Below, piece by piece: positions 19,819-28,325 of a DNA stretch of 59,752 nucleotides. This DNA comes from Streptomyces sp. Lineage in GTDB: Bacteria > Actinomycetota > Actinomycetes > Streptomycetales > Streptomycetaceae. Position 1 is the stretch's first letter, and every line of letters begins with the position of its first letter. The DNA lies in the NCBI RefSeq assembly GCF_031181555.1, contig NZ_JAPSKQ010000016.1, positions 1 to 59,752 of the forward strand. The letters are read 5' to 3'. The notes beneath the pieces were generated by a model, which did not search any database, was not told where the DNA came from, and saw nothing but the letters and a program-made list of their open reading frames with translations. The position numbers were made by a program, and so were the translations under genes.

Positions 19819-19860
19819 CGTGTCCCCCGCCGCCCGGAATTCCGGGCGGCGGGGGACACG
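19819..19860 (-). terminator. 42-bp perfect palindrome, terminator
   Basis: cgtgtcccccgccgcccgg then aatt then the exact complement. It lies 21 bp past the stop of the minus-strand gene at 19881-20465 and is a plausible bidirectional hairpin terminator. Confidence 0.8.
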
Positions 19861-19880
19861 GAGCCGGACGGCGCGGGGCG

Positions 19881-20465
19881 TCAGGCCGGGGAGCCGAGCA
19901 GTCGGGTGGGTGTCACCCGGAGGGTCAGCACCGGGAGCAGTTCGGCGACCCGGTGCGGGCGGTGGGCCGCGATCCCGGGCGGTGCCGGGGCGAGCGGGAC
20001 GAGCAGGTCGGTGGCGGCCGGGTGCCCGGTGGCCGCGTCCGCGGTGGGGTCGCCGTGCAGCCAGAGCGTCAGCATGTAGAGGCCGGGCACCGACAGCAGC
20101 CGGGGCTGGTACGGCTGCGGCACGGCCTCGGCCTGGCGCAGTGCGAGCTCGGTGGAGGCGACGTAGGGGCCCTCGAAGAAGCGGGAGAAGGCCCAGCCGT
20201 CGGGGGTGAGCACGGTGTCCGCGGCGGCCACGGCGCGATCGCCGCAGCGGATCAGGAAGCGCCACCCGGCCAGTCGCGTCGCGGACACGCCCTCGGCGGT
20301 GATCCGGTCCAGGACGTGCACGGGCAGGGGCAGCTCGGGCGAGGCGGGTCCCTGCGTGCCGAGCAGGGAGGGGGTTCGGGCTTCGCGGACCGCGGTGGGG
20401 GAGGAGAGCGCGGTCAGGACGGAACGCAGTGCGGGCGCGGGAGCGGGAGGGGCGTGCAGCGGCAT
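19881..20465 (-). CDS. Hypothetical protein
   Basis: 194 residues, not recognised. It has a Pro/Ala-rich N-terminus followed by compact mixed alpha/beta sequence, including LPVHVLDRITAEG, GWRFLIRCGDRAVAAADTVL, WAFSRFFEGPYVAST and LLSVPGLYMLTLWLHG. There is no signal peptide or membrane helix. ATG 20465 follows gagagg at a good distance. It ends at the 42-bp terminator and its upstream region carries inverted repeats. Confidence 0.7.
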   Translation of the reverse strand: MPLHAPPAPAPALRSVLTALSSPTAVREARTPSLLGTQGPASPELPLPVHVLDRITAEGVSATRLAGWRFLIRCGDRAVAAADTVLTPDGWAFSRFFEGPYVASTELALRQAEAVPQPYQPRLLSVPGLYMLTLWLHGDPTADAATGHPAATDLLVPLAPAPPGIAAHRPHRVAELLPVLTLRVTPTRLLGSPA

Positions 20466-21028
20466 GGTGGGTCGCCTCTCATTCGAAGGCACAGGGGCGC
20501 GAGGGCGGGGCGGGCGGGGCGGACGGCGTTGTCAGCTCGCGAAGGTCAGAGAGGCAGGGGCCGGGGCCGGAGCACGAGAGGTGGGGGTGAGGCCTGCCGC
20601 CACATCACCTCGTCGACTGGATCGCTCGACCGTGGGCGCCAACCTTCTGCCTTGTGCACGAAGTTTATACGACACGTGTTCAGACTGTGTTTCACCTAGC
20701 TGTTTTCGGCCCGCGAAACAAGGGTACTTTTGGTCGGTGAAACGCGAAAATCATCCCGATTTCAGATGGGGCGCGCGGCGATGACCTCGGAAAACGACCG
20801 CGGGGCGGTCGGCTCATTGCCGTCGACGTTTTTCACGAGTTCGCAGCGCCCCCGTAACGTGCGTTACGTGCCATGCCCCGTGAATGTGCCACTGGTCACC
20901 GTCCACCAGCGTAGCGGCCGACGAGTCCGTCCGGGGCGTTATCGATCGCATTGACGGGGCATCCTCCCTTGTGCACCACGACCCCGGCGGCCGATCTTCG
21001 GTCCGCCCATCCGAGGAGGGACGCTTCG
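20466..21028. other. 563-bp divergent intergenic region with inverted repeats
   Basis: No gene seen. It is AT-richer around 20650-20770. gtttcacc (20689-20696) and ggtgaaac (20736-20743) form an inverted pair around tgttttcg...cgaaaca (20701-20720). Nearer the GCS2 gene, cgtaacg-tg-cgttacg (20853-20868) is a perfect dyad. Confidence 0.6.
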
Positions 21029-22546
21029 ATGGGGGAGAAGGTCGCGGCAGGTCAGTTCGACCTGTCCGATCGCCAGCGCTACCGCGACAAGCTCCGCAGG
21101 TGTCTGACGGGCTTGGAGCGACTCCTGGCGGAGAAGCGGTTCGACCGCCCCAGGAACCTCATGGGGCTGGAGATCGAATTGAATCTCGCGGGCGCCGACG
21201 GCATGCCGAAAATGTTGAATGCGCAAGTCCTGGAACGCATCGCGAGCCGGGATTTCCAAACAGAACTCGCCATGTTCAACCTGGAGGTCAACATCGCCCC
21301 CCACCGTCTGGGCGGGCGGGTATTCGACCGGCTCGACGAGGAACTGCGCACCTCGCTCGGCTATGCCGACCGAAAAGCCGGCGAGGTCGACGCGGGCATC
21401 GTGATGATCGGCATCCTGCCGACGCTGGACCGGGACGACCTGGTCTCCTCGAACCTCTCCGCCGTCGACCGCTACACCCTGCTCAACGATCAGATCGTGG
21501 CCGCGCGCGGTGAGGACTTCAAGCTCGACATCGACGGCGTGGAGCACCTCAGCTGCACCTCGAAGTCCATCGCGCCCGAGGCCGCCTGCACCTCCGTCCA
21601 ACTGCACCTCCAGGTCACCCCGGACCGCTTCGCCGACGTGTGGAACGCGGCGCAGGCCGTCGCCGCCGCCCAGATCGCGGTGGGCGCCAACTCCCCCTTC
21701 CTCTTCGGCCGCGAGCTGTGGCGCGAGTCGAGGCCCCCGCTGTTCCAGCAGTCCACCGACACCCGCCCGCCCGAGCTCCAGGCCCAGGGGGTGCGGCCGC
21801 GCACCTGGTTCGGGGAGCGGTGGATCACCTCGGCCTTCGACCTCTTCGAGGAGAACCTGCGCTACTTCCCGGCCCTGCTGCCGATCTGCGACGACGAGGA
21901 CCCCCTCGAGGTGCTGGACCGGGGCGGCGTCCCCAGCCTCGCCGAGCTCGTCCTGCACAACGGCACCGTCTACCGGTGGAACCGCCCGGTCTACGGCATC
22001 GCCGACGGCGTCCCGCACCTGCGGGTGGAGAACCGCGTGCTGCCCGCCGGGCCCACCGTCACCGACGTCATCGCCAACGCGGCCTTCTACTACGGCGTGG
22101 TCCGCGCCCTCGCCGAGGACAGCCGGCCGGTGTGGAGCCGGCTGCCCTTCGAGGCGGCCGCCGCCAACTTCGACGCCGCCTGCAAGGACGGCATCGACGC
22201 CCGCCTCACCTGGCCCCGGCGCGGCCGCTACGGCGGTACGGCCGAGGTGGACGCGGTCACCCTCGTGCGCGACGAACTGCTGCCGCTCGCCGAGGCCGGG
22301 CTGGACGCGTGGGGGATCGAACCCGCCGACCGCGACCTGTACCTCGGGGTGATCGAGGAGCGGTGCCGGCGCCGGGTGAACGGTGCGACCTGGCAGGCCT
22401 CGACCTTCCACCGGGCCCTGGACCTGGGACTCGGCCGCGAGGCCGCGCTGGCCGCCACCACCCGCCGCTACCGCGAGCTGATGGTGCGGGGCGATCCGGT
22501 GCACACCTGGCCGGTGGGCCTGCCGGAACCGGTACCGACGGCCTGA
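21029..22546 (+). CDS. Glutamate-cysteine ligase-like (GCS2) carboxylate-amine ligase
   Basis: 505 residues. It shows the GCS2/ATP-grasp-like glutamine synthetase fold signatures LMGLEIELNLAG (about 42-53) and LAMFNLEVNIAPH (about 81-93), with later conserved stretches TSVQLHLQVTP, GANSPFLFGRELWRESR and HNGTVYRWNRPVYG. These enzymes join an amine to a glutamate gamma-carboxyl using ATP. In actinomycetes some make gamma-glutamylcysteine for ergothioneine (EgtA), but no egt genes are adjacent, so the substrate is open. ATG 21029 follows gaggaggga. Confidence 0.83.
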   Translation: MGEKVAAGQFDLSDRQRYRDKLRRCLTGLERLLAEKRFDRPRNLMGLEIELNLAGADGMPKMLNAQVLERIASRDFQTELAMFNLEVNIAPHRLGGRVFDRLDEELRTSLGYADRKAGEVDAGIVMIGILPTLDRDDLVSSNLSAVDRYTLLNDQIVAARGEDFKLDIDGVEHLSCTSKSIAPEAACTSVQLHLQVTPDRFADVWNAAQAVAAAQIAVGANSPFLFGRELWRESRPPLFQQSTDTRPPELQAQGVRPRTWFGERWITSAFDLFEENLRYFPALLPICDDEDPLEVLDRGGVPSLAELVLHNGTVYRWNRPVYGIADGVPHLRVENRVLPAGPTVTDVIANAAFYYGVVRALAEDSRPVWSRLPFEAAAANFDAACKDGIDARLTWPRRGRYGGTAEVDAVTLVRDELLPLAEAGLDAWGIEPADRDLYLGVIEERCRRRVNGATWQASTFHRALDLGLGREAALAATTRRYRELMVRGDPVHTWPVGLPEPVPTA

Positions 22547-22627
22547 CCGCTTCGCGCGGACCGCCGCGCCGGGCGCACGGCCACTGCCCTCATACTGATC
22601 GGACCGATCGGTGATGTGGAGGCAGGT

Positions 22628-23428
22628 GTGCAGGCGGAGGCGGGCCCGGCGGCCGATTCGTACCCTGAGCGCAGGCTCTCGCGGACGACGCTCCGCAACG
22701 AGACGCTGCTCGTGCTCGCGCTCTCACTCGGCGCGAGCGGCGTGTCCGCGCTGATCAGTTTCCTCGGCTCGGTCACCGAACCGGGCGGTCTGAAGGACCA
22801 GGCGGCCACGCTCAACGCCTCGGCCGCCCCGGGCCGCCCCTGGCTGGACCTGGCCTGGCAGCTCTTCGGGATCACCACGGCGCTGGTACCGGTGGCGCTC
22901 GTCGCGCACTTCCTGCTGCGCGAGGGCGCGGGACTGCGCACCCTCGGTTTCGACCGCACCCGCCCCTGGCCCGACCTCGGCCGCGGAGCGGTGATCGCGG
23001 CGGTCATCGGCAGCAGCGGCATCGCGTTCTACCTGGCCGCGCGCGGGCTCGGCTTCAACCTCACGGTGGTGCCGGAGGCGCTGCCCGAGGTGTGGTGGAA
23101 GTACCCCGTGCTGATCCTGTCGGCGATGCAGAATTCGATCCTCGAAGAGGTCATCGTCGTCGGCTACCTGCTGCGCCGGCTGGACCGGCTGGGCTGGTCC
23201 CCGGGCGCCGCGCTGGCGGCCAGTTCGGTGCTGCGCGGCTCGTACCACCTCTACCAGGGCATCGGCGGCTTCATCGGGAACATGGTCATGGGCGTGGTGT
23301 TCGTGTACCTGTACCGGCGCTGGGGCCGTGTGGGGCCGCTGGTGGTCGCCCACACGCTGCTCGACATCGGGGCGTTCGTCGGTTACGCGCTGCTGGCGGG
23401 CAGGGTGGACTGGCTGCCGACGGCCTGA
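22628..23428 (+). CDS. CPBP-family intramembrane protein (CAAX protease-like)
   Basis: 266 residues with about eight membrane helices. The CPBP/Abi motifs are near residues 170-260: ILEEVIVVGYLL (motif 1, with Glu-Glu but Val where EExxxR has Arg), RGSYHLYQG (motif 2 His) and VVAHTLLDIG (motif 3 His). Because the motif-1 arginine is missing, protease activity is uncertain. GTG 22628 follows ggagg; GTG 22616 is a possible alternative. The gene is convergent with the PhzF gene and shares a terminator with it. Confidence 0.85.
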   Translation: MQAEAGPAADSYPERRLSRTTLRNETLLVLALSLGASGVSALISFLGSVTEPGGLKDQAATLNASAAPGRPWLDLAWQLFGITTALVPVALVAHFLLREGAGLRTLGFDRTRPWPDLGRGAVIAAVIGSSGIAFYLAARGLGFNLTVVPEALPEVWWKYPVLILSAMQNSILEEVIVVGYLLRRLDRLGWSPGAALAASSVLRGSYHLYQGIGGFIGNMVMGVVFVYLYRRWGRVGPLVVAHTLLDIGAFVGYALLAGRVDWLPTA

Positions 23429-23481
23429 GCACCCGGACGGGGACCGGGACGAGGGGGCCGGGGGCGAGGGGCCGGGAGTGC

Positions 23482-23513
23482 GGGGCGTACGGCTGTGCCG
23501 CACGCCCCTTGTC
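23482..23513. terminator. Bidirectional terminator
   Basis: ggggcgt-a-cggc-tgt-gccg-c-acgcccc (23482-23508), followed by ttgtcctt. It lies between convergent genes. Confidence 0.8.
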
Positions 23514-23539
23514 CTTCCCCGACTCCGTCGCTTCCGGGC

Positions 23540-24349
23540 TCAGACGAGCAGTTCGCCCTCGATGACCGTCACCGCCCGCCCGCTCAGCAGGGTGCGCTCG
23601 CCGCGCACCTCCGTGCGGACGAGGCCGGAGCGGGACGAGGCCTGGAGGCCGGTGAGGCGGGTGGCGCCGAGGCGCTCGGCCCAGTAGGGGGCCAGCGCGG
23701 TGTGGGCGCTGCCGGTGACGGGATCCTCGTCGATGCCGACGTTCGGGAAGAAGCAGCGGGAGACGAAGTCGTAGCCCCGCGCGGGGTCCTCGGCGCGGGC
23801 GGTGGCGATGATGCCGCGCGCGGAGTGGGCGCCGAGCGCCTTGAGGTCGGGGCGCAGGGCGTGGACCGTCTTCTCGTCGGCGACCTCGACGAGCAGGTCC
23901 CCGACGTGCGGACCGGTGTCGCACGCCGCGCGCGGCGCGGCGCCCAGCGCGTCGGCGACACCCTCGGGGATGTCCACCGGGGTGAGCGGTGCGGTGGGGA
24001 AGTCCAGCGTGACGGAACCGTCCTCGCCGGGGGCGGCGACGAGGACGCCGCTGCGGGTGGCGAACCGCACCGGGCCCTCGTGCGCGCCGGTGGTGTGCAG
24101 GACGTGTGCGGTGGCCAGGGTCGCGTGGCCGCACATCGCGACCTCGGTGGCGGGGGTGAACCAGCGCAGGGCCCAGTCGGCCTCGCCGCCCTCGGGGAGC
24201 GGGTGGGCGAAGGCCGTCTCGGCGTGGTTGACCTCCAGGGCGACGTTCTGGAGCCAGGTGTCGTCCGGGAAGGCGTCCAGGAGCAGCACCCCTGCCGGGT
24301 TGCCGGCGAAGGGCCGGTCGGTGAAGGCGTCGACGATTCGAATCCGCAT
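23540..24349 (-). CDS. PhzF-family isomerase
   Basis: 269 residues, normal for PhzF. Visible are the N-terminal IVDAFTDRPFAGNPAGV, NHAETAF with the family catalytic Glu, FTPATEVAMCGHATLATAHV, and the C-half GIDEDPVTGSAHTALAPYW. Members isomerise small metabolites, like PhzF in phenazine formation or diaminopimelate-epimerase relatives, but most are of unknown substrate. No phenazine genes are near. Start ATG 24349. It diverges from the PadR gene, sharing a 175-bp region with a cgatatatcg palindrome. Confidence 0.9.
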   Translation of the reverse strand: MRIRIVDAFTDRPFAGNPAGVLLLDAFPDDTWLQNVALEVNHAETAFAHPLPEGGEADWALRWFTPATEVAMCGHATLATAHVLHTTGAHEGPVRFATRSGVLVAAPGEDGSVTLDFPTAPLTPVDIPEGVADALGAAPRAACDTGPHVGDLLVEVADEKTVHALRPDLKALGAHSARGIIATARAEDPARGYDFVSRCFFPNVGIDEDPVTGSAHTALAPYWAERLGATRLTGLQASSRSGLVRTEVRGERTLLSGRAVTVIEGELLV

Positions 24350-24471
24350 GTCCCGACCGTAAGGCCTGCGCGAAGCCGCGGACCAAGGCCAATGTGCGGG
24401 CACTGGACCGGTTTTGGGAGGGGCTTTTGACCGGGCAGTCCGGCGGGGCGGGGTTGTCGGTCGAAGTGTTC

Positions 24472-24481
24472 CGATATATCG
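24472..24481. promoter_or_regulatory. PadR-type operator candidate
   Basis: cgatatatcg, a perfect 10-bp AT-centred palindrome in very G+C-rich DNA, 43 bp upstream of the PadR start. PadR proteins of this subclass commonly bind ATATAT-containing dyads at their own promoters. Confidence 0.55.
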
Positions 24482-24524
24482 TTGAAGCATCGTGACAGAT
24501 CGACGATGGAATGGAGTGGTGGCG

Positions 24525-25145
24525 ATGCACACCCATGGTTTCGAGCATGGACACCGTCACGGCGGCCCGCGCGGCGGCCGGGGCGACTTCGACCGGCTGC
24601 GCGCGGCGTTCGGGCCCTTCGGTCCGGGCGGCCCCGGTGGCCCCTTCGGTCCGGGCTTCGGGCACGGCCCGTGGGGCGGACGAGGGCGCGGCGGGCCGAG
24701 GGGGAGGGCGCGGCGCGGTGACGTACGGGCCTCGATCCTGGCCCTGCTGAAGGACCGGCCCATGCACGGCTACGAGATGATCCAGGAGATCGCCGAACGC
24801 AGCGGCGGGGCGTGGAAGCCCAGCCCCGGCTCGGTGTACCCCACCCTCCAGCTGCTGGAGGACGAGGGGCTGATCGCGAGCGCGAGCGAGGGCGGCAAGA
24901 AGCTGTTCTCCCTCACCGACGCCGGTCGCACGGCGGCCGACGAAGGCCCCGACGCCCCCTGGGAGGAAGCCTCCCGCGGGGTCGACTGGGAGGCGCTGGG
25001 CGAGATCCGGCAGGCCGGCTTCGGACTGATGGAGGCCTTCGGGCAGGTCTGGAAGACCGGCAGCAAGGAGCAGCGGGACAAGGCGCTCGCCGTCATCAAC
25101 GAGGCCCGCAAGAAGCTGTACCTGATCCTCGCCGACGAGGACTGA
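24525..25145 (+). CDS. PadR-family transcriptional regulator
   Basis: 206 residues. The first ~60 are rich in His, Gly, Pro and Phe (MHTHGFEHGHRHGG...) and may bind metal. The winged-helix PadR domain follows (about 65-140): ILALLKDRPMHGYEMIQEIAER, PSPGSVYPTLQLLEDEGL, GKKLFSLTDAG. A helical C-terminal dimerisation arm ends the protein. ATG 24525 has tggagtgg upstream. Neighbouring efflux genes that PadR often controls are absent, so targets are unknown. Confidence 0.9.
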   Translation: MHTHGFEHGHRHGGPRGGRGDFDRLRAAFGPFGPGGPGGPFGPGFGHGPWGGRGRGGPRGRARRGDVRASILALLKDRPMHGYEMIQEIAERSGGAWKPSPGSVYPTLQLLEDEGLIASASEGGKKLFSLTDAGRTAADEGPDAPWEEASRGVDWEALGEIRQAGFGLMEAFGQVWKTGSKEQRDKALAVINEARKKLYLILADED

Positions 25146-25161
25146 CCCCGGCGGGCCCCGG

Positions 25162-25191
25162 GCCCGGCGCGAGCGTGTGCTCGTGCCGGGC
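25162..25191 (+). terminator. Hairpin terminator after PadR gene
   Basis: gcccggcgcgagc (25162-25174), gtgt loop, gctcgtgccgggc (25179-25191); one mismatch in 13 pairs. Confidence 0.7.
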
Positions 25192-25423
25192 TCCGCTGTC
25201 CGGCACCGCCGCGGGCCTGAGGACGCCCGAGCGGCCGAGGAGGCGGGACGGGGCCGGATGTCAGGTGGGGCGTGTGGCAAGGCGGCGCGCGCCCCTCGGT
25301 GCGAAACGCCCTGATCTCCTCCGCAAGGAGGAGATCGCGGTCCTTGAAGTCCACTTCCCGTGGGACGCGGAAATGCTTCCCGCCGGGGATGCCCCGGCCC
25401 CGCGGGGCTGATGGGGTGGGGAT

Positions 25424-26011
25424 GTGCAACCCCGTATCCCCCGGCAGTCGGCCCATGAGCCCCGAGAACGGGGAATCCACCACGCGGACAACGATGCCAG
25501 GCTCAGCGCCGAGCTGGCAGCGGTGGTCGCCGGTGCCCGCCGCAGGGCGGTCCGGGACGGGGACCGCCAGATCGACACCGCCCATCTGCTGCACTCGCTC
25601 CTGGAGTCCGACGCCGAGGTGAGAGCCGTCTTCGGCGAGGGCCCGCACATCGCCCGGCTGCTCGGCTACCTGGTCCAGCGCAGCATCGGCTACGGCCTGC
25701 GCTGGCAGAGCGGCGTCGAGGACTCCGGCGGCGTCCCCGTGGTCGCGGAGGCAGCGGGCTTCTCGCCGCTGGCCGCGGCCTGCATGGAGCGCGCCCGTGA
25801 GCGCGCCGCCCGCCGCGGCGGCGGCCCGGCGGGCGGGGTGGACCTGCTCGCGGCGATCGTCGCGGACCCGCAGGCGCGGGCCGTGGAGGTGCTCGAGCGT
25901 GCCGGTGTCGATCCCCCGCGGCTGTTCGACCGGATCCAGGCGCGGACCGGCGGACAGTGCGGCGCGCGGCCCGAGCGGTACGCCGTCGAGGGCGGCGACA
26001 CGGCTCACTGA
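25424..26011 (+). CDS. Stand-alone Clp N-terminal repeat protein
   Basis: 195 residues. The Clp-N repeats span about 35-165: VVAGARRRAVRDGDRQIDTAHLLHSLLES, GFSPLAAACMERARERA, GVDLLAAIVADPQARAVEVLERAGV. There is no AAA+ module, so this is not a ClpC/ClpB. Stand-alone Clp-N proteins may act as adaptors or decoys for Clp chaperones; this is inference. GTG 25424 follows a ggggtgggg run. Confidence 0.8.
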   Translation: MQPRIPRQSAHEPRERGIHHADNDARLSAELAAVVAGARRRAVRDGDRQIDTAHLLHSLLESDAEVRAVFGEGPHIARLLGYLVQRSIGYGLRWQSGVEDSGGVPVVAEAAGFSPLAAACMERARERAARRGGGPAGGVDLLAAIVADPQARAVEVLERAGVDPPRLFDRIQARTGGQCGARPERYAVEGGDTAH

Positions 26012-26115
26012 GCGACGGCTCACTGAGCAGCCGGAGGGGACTGTCGCGCCGTCCGCCCGGTGAGACAGGTGCCATGGGGGGTGACGCTCCTGTCGGTGCC
26101 TGTCATCATGTGCCG

Positions 26116-27114
26116 GTGCATACCTCTGTCAGCACTCGGAGCACTCGTGGCAAAGGCGTCGGGCTCGGCCTCGCGCTGCTGTCCGCGGTGGCCTTCGGGG
26201 GATCCGGTGTCGCGGCCAAGCCGCTGATCGAGGCGGGTCTGGACCCGCTCCACGTCGTGTGGCTGCGGGTGGCGGGCGCGGCCCTCGTCATGCTGCCGCT
26301 GGCGGTGCGCCACCGGGGACTGCTGCGCCGCCGTCCGGGGCTGCTCGCCGGGTTCGGCCTGCTCGCCGTGGCCGGTGTCCAGGCCTGCTACTTCGCCGCC
26401 CTGTCCCGCATCCCCGTGGGGGTCGCGCTGCTGGTCGAGTACCTGGCACCCGCGCTCGTGCTCGGCTGGGTACGGTTCGTGCAGCGGCGGCCGGTGACCC
26501 GGGCCGCCGCGGTCGGCGTGGTCCTGGCCGTGGGCGGGCTCGCCTGTGTCGTGGAGGTGTGGTCGGGCCTCGGCTTCGACGCCCTCGGACTGCTGCTCGC
26601 GCTCGGCGCCGCCTGCTGCCAGGTCGGCTACTTCGTCCTGTCCGACCAGGGCAGCGACGCCGGCGACGAGGCCCCCGACCCGCTCGGCGTGATCGCCTAC
26701 GGCCTGCTCGTCGGCGCCGCCGTCCTGACCGTCGTCGCCCGTCCCTGGTCCATGGACTGGTCCGTGCTCACGGGCAGCGCCGAGATGAACGGCACTCCGG
26801 TCGCCGCGCTCGTGCTGCTGGCGTGGATCGTCCTGGTCGCCACGGTCGTCGCGTACGTCACCGGCGTGCTCTCGGTGCGCCGGCTCTCGCCGCAGGTCGC
26901 GGGTGTCGTGGCCTGTCTCGAGGCGGTCATCGCCACCGTTCTGGCCTGGGTCCTGCTCGGTGAGCATCTGTCGGCGCCGCAGATCGTGGGCGGTGCGGTG
27001 GTCCTGACGGGCGCCTTCATCGCCCAGTCCTCGGCACCGGCGAAGACCTCCGACCGGCCGGTGGCGAGCGGTGGGCCCGAAAGGGAGTTGTCCACGCCGG
27101 GAACGGCCGCATAA
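26116..27114 (+). CDS. EamA/DMT-family exporter
   Basis: 332 residues, ten predicted membrane helices in two EamA repeats (about 15-145 and 160-305). Typical features are GLALLSAVAFGGSGVAAKPLIEAG, YFAALSRIPVGVALLVEYLAPAL and the repeat-2 end LLGEHLSAPQIVGGAVVLTGAF. DMT exporters move amino acids or other small metabolites outward. GTG 26116 was chosen; catcat at 26104-26109 lies 6 nt upstream, so it could be leaderless. A second EamA gene follows after a leader-peptide region. Confidence 0.88.
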   Translation: MHTSVSTRSTRGKGVGLGLALLSAVAFGGSGVAAKPLIEAGLDPLHVVWLRVAGAALVMLPLAVRHRGLLRRRPGLLAGFGLLAVAGVQACYFAALSRIPVGVALLVEYLAPALVLGWVRFVQRRPVTRAAAVGVVLAVGGLACVVEVWSGLGFDALGLLLALGAACCQVGYFVLSDQGSDAGDEAPDPLGVIAYGLLVGAAVLTVVARPWSMDWSVLTGSAEMNGTPVAALVLLAWIVLVATVVAYVTGVLSVRRLSPQVAGVVACLEAVIATVLAWVLLGEHLSAPQIVGGAVVLTGAFIAQSSAPAKTSDRPVASGGPERELSTPGTAA

Positions 27115-27124
27115 GGTGCTGATC

Positions 27125-27166
27125 ATGCACGCGCACGCACTCGTTCTTCCGCCCCCGGCCGCCTGA
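27125..27166 (+). CDS. Short leader peptide (uORF), 13 residues
   Basis: ATG 27125 encodes MHAHALVLPPPAA then TGA. It lies 11 bp after the upstream EamA stop and 168 bp before the next EamA start. It has two His, three Ala-rich turns and a PPP ribosome-slowing motif just before its end. The hairpins that follow fit a translation-controlled attenuator. It may be produced from the upstream gene transcript or its own promoter. Not certain to be translated. Confidence 0.5.
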   Translation: MHAHALVLPPPAA

Positions 27167-27186
27167 GGCGGGCCCTCCGGTACATC

Positions 27187-27314
27187 CGCCCGGCGTGTCG
27201 CCGGGCGTGACGGTGCTGCCCGCAGACGGAGTCCGCGGACCCCGCCGCCCCGGCCCCGCGAGGGCCTGGACCCCGGGGTCCCTTCCTTCCGCGCCACGGT
27301 GCTGTCCGTGGCGC
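27187..27314 (+). promoter_or_regulatory. Leader hairpins before EamA exporter
   Basis: Two perfect 9-bp stems: cgcccggcg-tgt-cgccgggcg (27187-27207) and gcgccacgg-tgctgt-ccgtggcgc (27291-27314). A ggaccccggggtcc dyad lies between them (27268-27281). The second stem ends just before ggagaga (27323-27329) and GTG 27334. Confidence 0.55.
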
Positions 27315-27333
27315 GCATCTGCGGAGAGAACAC

Positions 27334-28290
27334 GTGTCGAACGCCGTCTCCGGCCTGCCCGTCGGGCGAGGCCTGCTCTATCTGATCGTCGCCGGTGCCG
27401 CCTGGGGCACCGCGGGCGCGGCCGCGTCGCTGGTCTACCGGATCAGCGACATGGGGCCCGTCGCCCTGTCCTTCTGGCGCTGTGCGGGCGGACTCCTGCT
27501 GCTGTTCGCCGCCCGGCTCGTGCTCCCGCGCGACCGGACCGCCCTGCCCGTGCCGCTCGGCCGCCGGGTCCTGCGGGCGGTGGCCACCGGGGTGGGGCTC
27601 GCCGTCTTCCAGACGGCCTACTTCGCGGCCGTCTCCGCCACGGGACTCGCCGTGGCCACCGTCGTCACCCTCGGCGCCGGGCCCGTGCTCATCGCGCTCG
27701 GCGCGCGAGCGGCCCTGGGGGAGCGGCTGGGCGGCGGCGGCCTGGTCGCCGTCGTGGGCGCGCTCACCGGACTCCTCGTGCTCGTCCTGGGCGGCGGTGA
27801 GACGACCGTGGACCCGTGGGGTGTCCTGCTCGCGCTGCTGTCCGCGGCCGGATACTCGGCGATGACGCTGCTCACCCGCTGGTGGGGGCGCGACGGCGGG
27901 ACGGGCGCCTCCGGCACGACCGTCGGGGCGTTCGCCGTCACGAGCGTGCTGCTGCTGCCGTTCGCCGCCGTGGAGGGCCTGGTGCCGGCCACCGACGCGC
28001 CCGGCCGGCTCCTCCTCCTGCTGGCGTACGTCGTCACCGTTCCCACGGCGCTCGCCTACGGCCTCTACTTCGCGGGCGCGGCCGTCGTGCGGTCGGCCAC
28101 CGTATCCGTGATCATGCTGCTGGAGCCGGTGAGCGCGGCGGCGCTCGCGGTCGTCCTGCTCGGTGAGCGGCTCACGGCGGCCACCCTGGTCGGCACCCTG
28201 CTGATGCTCGGCTCGGTCGCCGGGCTCGCGGTGGGCGAGGCGCGCGACGCGCGGACCCGCGGTGCGGAGAGGAAGGCGGTGCCGGCGTGA
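27334..28290 (+). CDS. EamA/DMT-family exporter with leader
   Basis: 318 residues, ten predicted membrane helices in two EamA repeats. Recognisable parts are [48 protein letters not shown] segment at about 90-115, and [24 protein letters not shown] near 265-290. It is preceded by a 13-codon leader ORF and stable hairpins, unusual for this family and suggesting that expression senses a substrate or translation state. GTG 27334 has cggagagaa upstream. The exported compound is unknown. Confidence 0.9.
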   Translation: MSNAVSGLPVGRGLLYLIVAGAAWGTAGAAASLVYRISDMGPVALSFWRCAGGLLLLFAARLVLPRDRTALPVPLGRRVLRAVATGVGLAVFQTAYFAAVSATGLAVATVVTLGAGPVLIALGARAALGERLGGGGLVAVVGALTGLLVLVLGGGETTVDPWGVLLALLSAAGYSAMTLLTRWWGRDGGTGASGTTVGAFAVTSVLLLPFAAVEGLVPATDAPGRLLLLLAYVVTVPTALAYGLYFAGAAVVRSATVSVIMLLEPVSAAALAVVLLGERLTAATLVGTLLMLGSVAGLAVGEARDARTRGAERKAVPA

Positions 28291-28325
28291 CGGCGAGGGG
28301 CCCTTCCGCCGGGAGGGCCCCCTGG

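Larger units (their letters stand above)
19467..19880. other. 414-bp intergenic region with two palindromes
   Basis: No gene seen. It holds the upstream region of the DUF5999 gene, the paired gctcgtacgagc palindromes (19739-19770) and a 42-bp perfect palindrome (19819-19860) ending the gene to its right. Confidence 0.7.

Noticed and set aside
20730..20954. 74-codon frame upstream of the GCS2 gene
   Set aside because: It spans the inverted repeats, its codon third positions are not G/C biased, and it has no ribosome site.
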